Source: Penium margaritaceum (Eukaryota; Streptophyta; Zygnematophyceae; Desmidiales; Peniaceae). Taken from it: a stretch of 64,000 nt of DNA. Of the stretch, positions 12,488-25,213 are shown piece by piece (position 1 is the stretch's first letter; each line of letters opens with the position of its first letter). The notes under the pieces were generated by a model that saw nothing but the letters and a program-made list of their open reading frames with translations, was not told the DNA's origin and searched no databases. The translations under genes were made by a program, and so were the position numbers. The stretch is taken from contig SZWC01001179.1 of the NCBI GenBank assembly GCA_023375785.1, forward strand, positions 65,737-129,736. Direction: 5' to 3'.

Positions 12488-13051
12488 AGGTTCTGCCACT
12501 TTCAGCCAGCACAGGCCGTCACTTTGAGAGTGACGGGTTGGGGTCAAACTTTCACCAGATTTGACTATCATCCACTGGATATTCAAGTTCAAAAGACACG
12601 CTTTCCAACGAGCCTACAATCTCAAAGATCCAACGGTCGGATTGAGAGTTATGCTCAAAACGAGGTCGGCCAGGGCTACACTCTTCTCTATGAATAAGAC
12701 TGTGACCTTGTGATAACCATAACTCTCTTGTTTCTTTGTCAAATTTAAAAAGTGGCACATGCAAATTGTACAATTTGCATGTGCCACTTTTTAAATTTGA
12801 CAAAGAAACGAGAGAGTTATGGTCATCACAAGGCGACAGTCTTACTCATAGAGAAGAGTGTAGCCCTGGCCGACCTCGTTTTGAGCATAACTCTCAATCC
12901 GACCGTTGGATCTTTGCGATCGAGGGCTCCTTCGAAAGCTTGTCTCTTCAACTTGAAACTCCAGTGGTTGATTGTCAAATCTAGTGAAGGTTTCACCCCA
13001 ACCTGTCACTCTCAAAGAGACGGCCTATGCTGGCTGAAAGTGGCAGAACTT

Positions 13052-13064
13052 GGCTTTGATACCC
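13052..13064 (-). promoter_or_regulatory. Primer binding site, mirrored copy
   Basis: The reverse complement of the tRNA-Met primer site, with small differences from 12475-12487, lies two bases from the inverted LTR that starts at 13067. Confidence 0.75.
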
Positions 13065-13066
13065 AA

Positions 13067-13805
13067 TGTTGGATCTGGAGGAGAGTGGGAGCCTTGGAGC
13101 AGCGAGCATGTGTGATTGGAAGGGCATCACTTGTGCTGAAGAATGGTTGTACAATCACTCAAAATGATGGAGTACATATAGAGCTAGAGCTTGGGCAAGT
13201 CAGTCCTCTCACAAGCCACACCACTTAGCCATGGAGGCTAAGGCTCAGACACAAGAGTCCATAATCTCACACAAGGGAGGAAATCAGCCTAGCAATCAGG
13301 CTGACCACTCACACACGACCTAGAGAGCTAGAGAATGCTCTCATGGCACACTCCTAGTGGTCACATAACCCACAAACCCATGTAGAATCGACATGTGTCC
13401 ATGGCTAGCACAGAAGGATCTCACCTCCCCTAAAAAGTAAGGAGAGGTACCTTTATCCTAGTCAGCACACTCTGACAAGGCAATCCTAAGACCAAGTACC
13501 TTTTTGGATATTTCTCCCATCAGGTCTTGACCCTAGACCTCTTGCCTTTTTCTTTTCCCAGGCTAAGGCATGGAGCCATCGCCCATGGTCACCCGGATAT
13601 CGACGGTCGATGAACCCGGAAACTACGAAAATTCATATCTCCCAATCCGACTGTTGGATCGGCCTCAAACTTAGACCGTACACATTTTGCCACCTGATCT
13701 TTCCAATGGTGAAGTCGGATTGACAATCAGAGTAGGCATCTGGTACTTTCCTGGAATTTGCTCCTGTGGACCTGAAACTGAGCCAGATGGCTCCTTTTTC
13801 CAACA
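13067..13805 (-). repeat. Family 1 LTR, complete (739 bp), mirror copy
   Basis: It starts TGTTGGATCTGGAGG (13067) and ends TTCCAACA (13805). It is the mirror partner of 11736-12472, followed at once by satellite array 2. Confidence 0.9.
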
Positions 13806-16683
13806 GTTATACCCTACCATACAATACCATACCATACCATACTATACAAGACCATACCATACAAGACCTTACCACTCCATCCCATACCCTACCATACCAT
13901 ACCATACCATGCCATACTAGAACACACTATACCACTCACCATACCATACCATATAATACCATAACATATCATACTATACCATACCAAACCTTACTATACC
14001 ATAACATACCATACCACACCAAACTATACCAGACCATATCATACTATAGCATATCATACCATAACATACCTTTCCATACCATACCATACGATATCATACC
14101 ATACCATAGCTTACCATATCATATCATACCATACCATATCATGCCATACCATACCATGCAATTCCGTGTTATGTCAAACCATACCATACCATCTCATACC
14201 ATACTATACTATACCATACCATACCATTCCATACCATACCATATAACACCATACCATACCATACCATACCATACCAAACCATACCATACCATCCAATACA
14301 ATACCATACCCTACCATATCGTACCATACCTTACCATACCATACCAAACCATACCATACCATCCAATGCAATACAATACCCTACCATATCGTACCATATC
14401 ATACCATACCATACCAAACCATACCATACCATACCATCCATAACATACCATACCATACTCTACCGTACTATACCATACCATACCATACTATACAATACCA
14501 TACAATACCATACCACACCATATCAAAATAAATCATCCAATATGTTACCATATCTTATCATACCATACCATATCATACGATACATAACCATACCATACAA
14601 CATCATATGAAACCATACCATGCCATATCATACAATACTATCTTATACCGAATCATACTTTACCGTACCATACCATACCATATCATACAATACCATACCA
14701 TGATATGCCTTGCCATGCCATGCCATACCATACCATACCATACCATACTATTCCATACCATACCATACCATTCCACATTTAACCATAGCATACTAAACCA
14801 TACCATACCATACCATACCATACCATGCTATACCATTCCATACTAAATCATACCATACCAAACCATACCATACCATACCATGTCATACCAGAACATACCA
14901 TACTAGCACACCATACCATACCATCACATACCATACCATATCACACCAAATCATACCATACCATACCATACCATACCAAATCATACCATACGATACCATA
15001 CAATACCATACCATGCCATACCATACCATACCATACCATACCATACCATACTAAACCATACCTTGCCATACCATACCATACCATACGATACCATACCATA
15101 CCATACCATACCATACCATATCATACCACGGCATACCATATCATACCATACCAAACCATGCCATACCATACCATTCCATAAAATACCATACCATACAATA
15201 CCATACCATACCATACCATACAATACCATACTTGAGCATACCATACCATACAACACCATACCATACCATACCACTATACCATACCTTACGATACCATGCC
15301 ATAACATGCCATACCATACCATGCCATACCATACCATACCATACCATACCTTACCATACCATAGTATACCATACAATACCATACCATGCCATACCATACC
15401 ATACCATACCATACCATATCCTACCACAGCATGCCATACTGTACCATATCATGCCATACCATACCATACCATACCATACCGTATGGTAATGTATTGTACT
15501 ATGCCATTCCAGACGAAACCATACCATACCATACCATACCGTACCATACTATACCATACCATACCATACCATACCATACCATACCATACCATACCACACT
15601 AAATCAAATCATACCATACCAAATCATACCATACTATCTTACACGGAAGCATACTATACCGTACCTAACCATACCATATCATACTGTTCCATGATATGCC
15701 TTGCCATGCCATGCCATACCATACCATACTATACTATTCTATACTATATTATACCATTCCGCATCATACCATACCAAACCATATTCACCATACCATACCA
15801 TGCTATAACATACCATAGTTACCATACCATACCATAACATACCAAACCATATCATACCATATCATACCATACCTAACCTTACCATATCATACTGTACCAT
15901 ACCATGACCTACCATACCATACTATACCATACCATACTATCAAATACCATACCATATCATGCAATACCATATAATACCATGTAATACCATACCATACCAT
16001 ACCATACCATACCATACCATACCATACCATACTATACAATACCATACAATACCATATAACACCATATCATACCATACTATCTTAGACCGCATCATACTAA
16101 ACCGTGCCATACCATACCATACCATACCATACCATACCATACCATACCATACCAGACCATGATATGCCTTGCCATGCAATACCATACCATAGCACACCAT
16201 AAGATTCGATAATATACCATACTATTCCACATCATACCATACCATACCAAACCACACCATACCTTACCATATCATACCATGCTATTCCATACCATACTAT
16301 ACCATAACATACAATACCACACCATACCATACCATACCATGCCATAGCTGAACATACCATACCAGTCACAAGGACACCATACCATACCATCACATACCAT
16401 ACCATACCATACAGTACCATACAATATCATAATGAACCAAACCATTTCATACTATATGATATCATACTATACCATACCATATCATACCATTTAATACCAT
16501 AACATACCATTCCATACGAAATAATACAATATCATACCATACCATACCATACCATACCACACTACACAAAACCACACCATACTAAACCATACCATACCAT
16601 AGCAAACCATACAATACCATACCATATCCTGCCATATCATACCATACCATACCATGCAATGCCATACCATACCATAGGATAAC
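13806..16683. repeat. Degenerate (CCATA)n satellite array 2
   Basis: CCATA pentamers with the same ordered marker words as arrays 1 and 3 (cttatac type near 14641, 15637 and 16080; gatatgcctt at 14702, 15693 and 16161; tagcacacc type near 14903 and 16365). It was continuous with array 3 before the solo LTR at 16689 inserted, as shown by that LTR's target duplication. No gene is seen. Confidence 0.95.
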
Positions 16684-17421
16684 ATATGTGTTGGAACTGG
16701 AGGAGAGAGGGAGCCTTGGAGCAACGAGCATGTAGGACTAGAAGAGCATGACTTGTGCTGAAGAATGGTTATTGAATCACTCAAAATGATGAAGTACATA
16801 TAGAGCTAGAGCTTGGACAAGTCAGCCCTCTCACAAGCTACACCACTTAGCCATGGAGGCTAGAGCTAGAGTACATAATCTCATACAAGGGAGGAAATCA
16901 GCCTAGCAATCAGGTTGACAACTCACACACGACCTATAAAGCTAGAGAATGCTCTCATGGCAGACTCCTAGTGGTCACATAAGCCACAATCCCATGGAGA
17001 ATCGCCATGTGTCCATGGCTAGCACAGAAGGATCTCACCTCACCTAAAAATTAAGGAGAGGAACCCTTTTCCTATTCAGCACACTCTGACAAGGCAACCC
17101 AAGAATCTAGGGCCTTTTGGATATATCTCCCATCAGGTCTTGACCCTGGACCTCTTGCCTTTCTCTTTTCTTAGGCTAAGGCATGGAGCCATTGCCCATG
17201 GTCTCCCGGATATCGGCGGTTGATGACCCCAACAACTTTTAAATTCGTGTCTCCCAATCTGACTGTTGGATCGGCCTCAAACTTGGACCGTAGACATATT
17301 GCCACCTCATGTTTCCAATGGCAAAGTCAAGTTGACAATGGGAGCAGGCATCTGGTACTTTCCTGGAACTTGCTCCTGCGGACCTGAAACTGAGCCGGAT
17401 GGCTCCTTTTCCAACAATATG
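16684..17421 (-). mobile_element. Solo family 1 LTR with perfect 5-bp target duplication
   Basis: The LTR runs from TGTTGGAACTGGAGG at 16689 to TTCCAACA at 17416 and is flanked by ATATG at 16684-16688 and 17417-17421. A lone LTR with matching target duplication is the usual result of recombination between the two LTRs of one insertion. It lies inside the CCATA satellite. The window's first bases look like a duplicate of this LTR. Confidence 0.9.
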
Positions 17422-20400
17422 ATTGTAAACCATACCAAACCATACAATGCCAATCAATACCATATGATACCATACTATATAGAGCATACCATAGCATACC
17501 ACACCATGCTATACCATACCATACCATATGATACCATAGAACACCATACCATACTATACCAAACCATATAACACCATACTATACCATATCATACCGTACC
17601 ACACCATACTATACTATGACCTGCCATACCATACCGTACCATACCATTCCATACCATACCATATAACACCATACCATACCATATCATACCATACCATACC
17701 ATACCATACTATGACATGCCATACCATACCATACCATACCATTCCATACCATACCATACCATTTAATACCATACCATACAATACCATACCATATGATACC
17801 ATACGATACCACACCATACCATTTTACCATTCCATACGATACCATACCATACCATACCATACGGTAGTGTATCGTACTATGCCATAGAAAACCAAACCAT
17901 ACCATACCATACCATACCATTCCATACCATACTATACCATATCATACCATATCATACCATACCATACCATACCACTGTATCAAACCATACTGTACCACAT
18001 CATACCATACTATCTTATACGGAATCATACTATATGGTACCATTCCATCCCATATCATACCATACCGTACAATGATATGCCTTGCCATACCATGCCATAC
18101 CAAACCATACCATACCATACGATTCTATACTATACCTTACCATTCCATATCATACCATACCATACCAAACCATATCAAACCATACCATATCTTGCTATAC
18201 CATACCATTCGATATCATACTAAACCATACCATGCTATTCCATACCATACCATACCATGTTATAACGACACATACCATACCACACACTAGCAGACCATGA
18301 CTTACCATCACGTACCATACCATACCATACCATATCATACCATACCATACCATACCATACCACACCAAACGAGACCATACCATACAAAACCATACCATAC
18401 CATATCAAACCATACCATACAAGACCATACCATACCAGACCATACCATACCAGACCATACGATCACATACCATATCATATCAGACCATACCATACATGTA
18501 ATACCAGACCAAACCATAGCATATCATTGCACACCATACCATACCATATAATTTCAAACTATACCATGTTGTACCATACTAGACATAGCATACCATAGCA
18601 TACCATACCATACCATACCATACGATACCAAACAATACCATACCATACCAAGCCATACAATACCATACCATACCATACCATACCATACCTTTTTACCTAC
18701 ACTGCACCATACCATACCATACCCTACCATACCATACTATACCATACCACACCATACCATACTGAACCATGACATGCCATACCATACCATACCATACCAT
18801 ACCATGCCATGGCATACCATACCATACCATACCATATTGAACCATACCATATCATATCATACCATACCATACCATACCATAGCATACCATACCATACCAT
18901 ACCATACGATACCAAACCATACCATACCATACCAAACCATACCATACCATACCATACCATACCAGACCATGCCATACCATACCATATCATACCAAACCAT
19001 ATTATACCATAACATACTATACCATACCATACCATACCATACCATACGATACCAAACCATACCATACCATACCAAACCATACCATACCATACCATACCAT
19101 ACCAGACCATGCCATACCATACCATATCATACCAAACCATATTATACCATAACATACTATACCATACCATACCATACCATACCATACGATACCAAACCAT
19201 ACCATACCATACCAAACCATACCATACCATACCATACCATACCATAGCATACCATACCATACCATACCATACCATACCATACCATACCATACCATGCCAT
19301 ACCATACCATACCATTCCATACCATACCATGCCATACCATACCATACCATACCATACCATACCATACCATACCATACAATACCATACCATTCCACACCAT
19401 ACCATACCATACCATACCATACAATACAAAACCATACCATACCATACCAAACCATACCATACCATACCATACCATACAATACCATACCATGCTATATCAA
19501 ACCATACCATACCATATCATACCATACTATGTTATACCAAATGATACTACACCGTACCATACCATACCATACCATACCATGATATGCCTTGCCATGCCAT
19601 ACCATACCATACCATACCATACCATTCTATACTATACCATACTATACCACATCATACCATACCATATCAAACTATACCATACCATACCATGCTATGCTAT
19701 ACCATACCATACTATACCATACCATGCCATACCATACCATATCATACCATACCATACCATCCATACCATACCATACCATACCAGAACATACCATTCACGA
19801 CACTAGAACACCCTACCATATCATTACATACAATACCATAACATACCAAACCATATCATACCATATCTTACCATACCACATCATACTATATCAGACCATA
19901 GCATACCATAACATGCCATGCCAAGGCAAAACAAAATTATACCATATCATACCATGCCATACCATGTAAAACACACCATACCATACAATAACATACCATA
20001 CCATACCATACCATACCATACCATACCATAACACACCACACAACACCACACCATACAATACCATACCATACCATACACAACCATACCATATCATATCATA
20101 TCATACCATACCATACCATACCACACCATACCATACCATGCCATACCATACCATATGATTGCAAACCATACCATACCATACCATGCAATGCCAAACTATA
20201 CCATACTGTACCATACTAAATATTACACACCATAGTATACCATACCATACCATATCATACGATACCATAGAATACCATACTATACCAAACTATACCATGC
20301 CATACCATACCATACCATACTATACCATACCATATCATACCATACTATACCATACCATACCATACCATTCTATAGCATAGCATAGCATACCATACCATAC

Positions 20401-20597
20401 CAAACCACACCATACGATACCAAACCATACCATACCATAGGGTACCATGAGATGCCATACTATACCATACCATACTCTACCCTGCCATACCATACCATAC
20501 CAAACCATACCATGACATGCCATACCATACCATACCATACTGAACCATATCATACCATACCATACGATACCATACCATACCATACCATACCATAACA
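17417..20597. repeat. Degenerate (CCATA)n satellite array 3
   Basis: CCATA pentamers whose interruptions follow array 1 closely (tgacctgcc at 17617 against 74; gatatgcctt at 18073 against 402; the cctttttacctacactgc word at 18687 against 997). It is the duplicate of array 1 but lacks the MITE-like block. An internal block of about 165 bp repeats in tandem (about 18857-19021 and 19022-19186). Open frames up to 253 codons exist on both strands and are repeat artefacts. Confidence 0.95.
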
Positions 20598-21250
20598 CAC
20601 TGAGCACTGCATACTAATCACTACCTTGCACCGCGTCCTTTCCACCTGGTTGTTTTTGCGTGAGGAGCTAATTGCTGGGGCTTAGACCATGCTTCTCTAG
20701 TTTTTGCCTCTGGTGTACAACTGTGTTAGGAGTCTCAAATGTAAGAAGTCTACTCATTGATATGCAACTCACAGGTTCTTGTAGTTGTAGAGCTAGCCTT
20801 TAGCCTAGGCGCGTAGTGGCTCCTTGGATGAGCGACTTTGGGGGCAATCTGGATTACATCATTCCCTGTGCCTACATGGCACTCCTTGTGTCCGCCAAGT
20901 GGCGCTAGCAACCAGGAAGGACCTTGGAATACTCTAAGATGTCACTAAGAATCTTCCTAAGCCCCTTTTGGTGAGAAAGAAAATTAGTCATAGGGCTGGG
21001 ATTTTACCCAATAACTTGTCCCTCTAGAGACTAACTATGGAATGTCTAAGCCACAAGGAGTTGTCCTATGTTGTGTTAGCTGGCTATGCTATCCAGTTTA
21101 GTCCAAGAGAGCTTGCTCTAAAGGAGTAGTGCATGCCTTGTCTATCTATACCAGACTTAAGGGACTTACTCCAAGGGAGCAGTTCATGCCTAGTGTGTCT
21201 TGTGCTTGTCAAGATGGCAGCCATGGACAAGGAATAGTATCCGGTCAACA
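20598..21250 (-). mobile_element. Family 2 LTR, truncated (duplicate of 4523-5179)
   Basis: It aligns base by base with 4523-5179 at an offset of about 16.07 kb with only scattered differences, and meets the satellite at the same point. It ends GGTCAACA at 21250. Confidence 0.8.
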
Positions 21251-23311
21251 AACTCTCCCTTGCACCACTCTTTGTTAGCTATGAGATCTCTCCTCTCTCG
21301 AGCAGTCTTTGTCTCAATATTTTTCGGCTGCGTTGACCATACCGATGCCTAGAGTACCTACGAAGAGCAAATCGTTATCAAACACCTTTGGCATGCAAGC
21401 TGTGAGCATCTTCTTAGTCTCCATGCATTCCGGATCCATGATCTCCTTTGCAACCAGGTCACTTGAGTAGTGGTACTTGATGTCCATGTGCTTGGTTACC
21501 TGGGAGATGACATCATCATGTGCCATTTTCATGGTACTCGTGTTGTCGATGCAGACCTCCATTGCCTCCGTTTATTGTAGTTTCACCTTGGCAAGCAAAT
21601 TGCATAGCCACTATGTTTCCTTGCATGCTTTTGACAGAGCGATGTACTCTACCGTTAGCGAAAGAGAGGTAGACATTCTCTGGCTTTCTTCTTGTCCAAG
21701 AGATTGCACCACCGTTCAAGAGGCACACAAAGCCCAAGGTAGACTTTCTGTTATTGATTTGACCTTCACAGTTGGCGTTTGTATACCACACCTGTTGTAG
21801 CAGGTCAGATCCTTCTTGGCCTCCAAACTGGAGTCGCATGTGTCGGGTCTTTTGTAGATAATGCATGATACGCTTGACTCCTTGCAAGTGTGGTGTCGTG
21901 GATTGGCCACAACCTGCTCACTTGTCACACAGCATACCAAATGTCAGGGCGTGTTCCTACCATGACATATATGAGGCTGCCAGCAGCACACTAGTAGGGA
22001 ATTTTCTCCATCTCATGCCATTCACCTTCTGTGCTCGGGCTCATGGAGGAGGAGAGCTTGAGATCTGTTGTCATGGGTGTGCTGATGGACTTGCAGTCCT
22101 CCATGTTCTAGTTCTTGAGGATCTCCATGATGTACTTGGTCTGGTTCAGCTCGATGGTGCCTTCTGCTCGATTGTAGTGGACGACTTTCCTGAGGTAGAA
22201 GGCGAGCGGACCCATGTCCTTCATCTTCAACCTATTACTGAAACCTGTCTTCAGCTTGTTCAGTAGCTCGACCGACGATAGGCAGATCATCAGGTCATCC
22301 ATGTACAGTGCAACCAGCATCAAACCTTGCTCATCCTCCCGCACGTAGACACTAGGGTCATTCTAGTAGTGTGTGAAGGTGGGTGCGGCCATGAAGCCAT
22401 CCATCTCCTTGTACCACATCCTTGTAACTTGTTTCAACCCGTAGAGTGCTTTGACCAATTTGCGAATCTTTCTCTTCGGAGCTTTCACTCCCTCAGGCAC
22501 TTCCATTAGCACTTCTTTGTCTAGCTTCCCGTAGAGGAAAGTTGTCTTGACGTCCATCTAGTGGACCTCCAGATGTTTTGCAGTTGCGATGCCCAACATG
22601 GATCTGATGGAGGCAAAGGTGACGACACGCACAAACTTCTTCTCGTACTGTAAGCCTGCACGCTAGGAAAAACCCTTCCCCACAACTCTTGCCTAGTACT
22701 TGTCGATAGTACCATCCTGCTTGACCTTTTTTAGGAGTACACCTTTTGGCCTCTCCACGTGCGCGTTTTGCGGCCTGTCCACCAGAACCCATGTTCCGTT
22801 CTCTTCAATGGATGCGATTTCGCTATGCACTGCCTCCTTCCACTTGTCCACATTTGGCATATTCATAGCCTCCATTACGGTCCTTGGCTCTCCTTGAGCC
22901 AAGCATGAGTCCTGTCCATTCCGCACTCTAAGTATCGTATTTGGATGGAGATTTCTTCTGGCGCATACTACGCCTGAGTGTTGCTGGTGATGCTTCAAGG
23001 CTCAGTTACTTTTGTCGCTCCTCCCCTACCAGTGATCCATTATTTGAGGAAGAGCCACCGGCCTCAGAGTTTGACTTAGAGGCCTCGGACGACTAGACTC
23101 AGTTTCAAATCCCGTCATTTTATCAGCCTACACAGCCACTCTCCCTGGAGTACCATCTTTCACTAGTAGAACGAGTTCTCAAGTGCCTGAATACCTAACT
23201 CAAGTAACACAACCCACTCTCCTGATTAAGGAGCATGAAAAGGGACCAACAACTCTCCCATGCCGAGCGTCCTTTCATCAAATTCAACATCTCGGCTCTC
23301 GATGAGCTTTG
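21251..23311 (-). mobile_element. Family 2 Copia pol fragment (duplicate of 5180-7226)
   Basis: RNase H (about 21314-21890), reverse transcriptase (about 21890-22910) and integrase tail/linker (about 22910-23311) lie on the minus strand, in the same order and with the same outer neighbours as in copy A. It is a broken fossil with many interruptions. Confidence 0.85.
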
Positions 23312-25116
23312 AGCTCTGAGTCAAACTCTGAGGCCAATGGCTCTTCCTCAAACAGTAAATCACTGGCAGAGGAAGAGCAACAGAAGCAACTAAGCCTTGA
23401 AGTACCACCAACAATACTTCGGCGTAGCACACGCCGGAAGAAACTTGCGTCGAATTACGATGCTGAGAATACGAAATGGACCGGACTCAGCTCGTAATGC
23501 TTGCCTCAGGGAGATCTTGTGACCGTAATAGAGGCTATGAACATTCCAGATGTGGCCAAGTGCAAAGAGAACGAAACATGGGTCCTGGTGGACAGGCCCC
23601 CAAACGCACATGTAGTGGGTCAAAATGGGTACTCCGAAAAACGTTGAAGGAGGATGGTACTATCGACAAGTACAAGGCAAGAGTTGTGGTGAAGGGGTTA
23701 TCTCAGTGTTCAGGCTCATAGTACGAGGAGACTTTCGTGCCTGTCGTCACCTTTGCCTCCATCAGATCAGATCCATGTTGTTCATCGCTACTGCAAAAAA
23801 TCTAGAAGTCCACCAAATGGATGTCAAGACAGCTTTCCTCTATAGGAAGCTAGATAAAGAAGTTCTAATAGAAGTGCCTCAAGGAGTGAAAGCTCCAGAG
23901 GGCAAGGTTTGTAAAATTGTCACAGCACTCTAGAGATTGAAACAAGTCTGAGGATGTGGTACAAGGAGAAGGATCGCTTCATGGATGGCCTCCTCTTCAC
24001 GTAGTGCCAGAACGACCCTAGTGTCTATGTTCGGGAGGATGACCAAGACTTGATGTTGGTTGCACAGTACGTGAATGACCTCATCACCTGCTCGTCATCG
24101 GTGGAGCTATTGAACAAGCTGACGACAGATCTCAGCAACATGTTCAAAACGAAGGACATGGGTCCGCTCGAGTTCTACCTCGGGATAGCTCTCCACCGCA
24201 ATCGAGTAGTGGGCACCATCGAGCTGAACCAGACCAAGTATATCATGGGGGTCCTCAAGCGTTACAACATGGAGGATTGCAAGTCCATCTACACACCCAT
24301 GACAACAGACATCAAGCTCTCCTCCTCCATGAGCCCCAGTACGGAAGCAGAACGGCATGAGATGGAGAAAATTCCCTACCATTTTGCTGTTGGCATCCTC
24401 ATGTATGCCATGGTAGGAACACGCCCTGACATTTGCTATGATGATGGACAAGTGAGCAAGTTTGTGGCCTTTCCGGGGCCACAGTACTGGCAAGCAGTCA
24501 CGCGGATCATGCGCTATCTACAGAAGATCCAATACATGGGACTCCAGTGTGGGGGCCAAGAAGGATCTGACCTGCTACGGCTGGTATCCTACACAGACGC
24601 TGACTCGGGAGAAAGAATCGATGACAGAAAGTCCACCTCGGTTTGTGTGCCCCTTGAACGGTGGTACAGTCTCTTGGACAAGTAGAAAGCATGATTGTGT
24701 CTCCCTCTCTACCGTTGAGGCAGAGTACATCGCTCTATCAGAAGCATGCAAGGAGACACAGTGGCTATGCAGTTTGCTTGTCGAGATGAAAGTCCCACAA
24801 ACAAAGGCAACAGAGGTCTGGATCGACAACAAGAGTCCCATGAAAATGGCACAGGATGATGTCATCTCCTGACGGACCAAGCACATCGACATCAAGTACC
24901 ACTACTCACGCGACCTGGTCGCAAAGGAGATCGTTGACCTAGAATACGTGGAGACAAGGAAGATGCTTGCAGATTGCATGACAAAGGCACAGCAAATTGC
25001 ACTCTGCAAGTACTCGTGGCATCAGTATGGTTAACGCAGCGGACGAAGACTGAGGCCAAGACTGGTGGAGAGAGGAGAGATCTCACAGCTAATGGATAGA
25101 GGTGCAAGGGAGAGTT
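23312..25116 (+). mobile_element. Family 2 Copia pol fragment (duplicate of 7227-8778)
   Basis: The plus-strand linker (23312-23500), reverse transcriptase (about 23500-24440; longest open piece 24050-24685) and RNase H (about 24440-25050) form the right arm of the head-to-head pair in copy B. It is broken in many places. Confidence 0.85.
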
Positions 25117-25213
25117 TGTTGACCTGATATGCTCCTTGTCCACGGCTGATATTTGGACAGGCACAGGACGGACTAGGCATGCACTACTCCCTTCGAATAA
25201 GCCCACTAAATCT
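25117..25213 (+). mobile_element. Family 2 LTR start fused to family 1 gag (copy B)
   Basis: TGTTGACCTGATATGC at 25117 starts a 97-bp LTR stub that joins gag at the same base context as 8779-8875. Confidence 0.7.

Larger units (their letters stand above)
11736..13805. mobile_element. Palindromic double LTR-leader unit (family 1)
   Basis: It consists of two family 1 LTR plus leader units in mirror image: LTR (11736-12472), primer site, leader, then inverted leader, inverted primer site, inverted LTR (13067-13805). The mirror centre is at 12769/12770, in GCAAATTGTACAATTTGC. The outer ends are TGTTGGA and CCAACA, so the whole unit carries LTR termini at both sides. The flanking 5-mers are GATAT and GTTAT, so any target duplication is imperfect. 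It contains no gag or pol. Such a form could arise from aberrant reverse transcription or self-integration. Open frames inside it (for example 12752-13228) are shadows of non-coding leader and LTR. Confidence 0.85.

Noticed and set aside
12752-13228. 158-codon plus-strand frame in the palindrome
   Set aside because: It crosses leader, primer site and LTR in reverse orientation; the mirrored arm gives a matching minus-strand frame. Non-coding in this element family.
11731-13810. GATAT/GTTAT as a genuine target duplication of the palindromic unit
   Set aside because: Only four of five bases agree, and the left flank is an LTR piece while the right flank is satellite, so the flanks were not one site.
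18724-19485. 253-codon minus-strand open frame (MVWYG repeats), and dozens like it in all CCATA arrays
   Set aside because: The pentamer has no stop in any phase on either strand, so open frames of this kind are expected without selection; no start context, no unique sequence.
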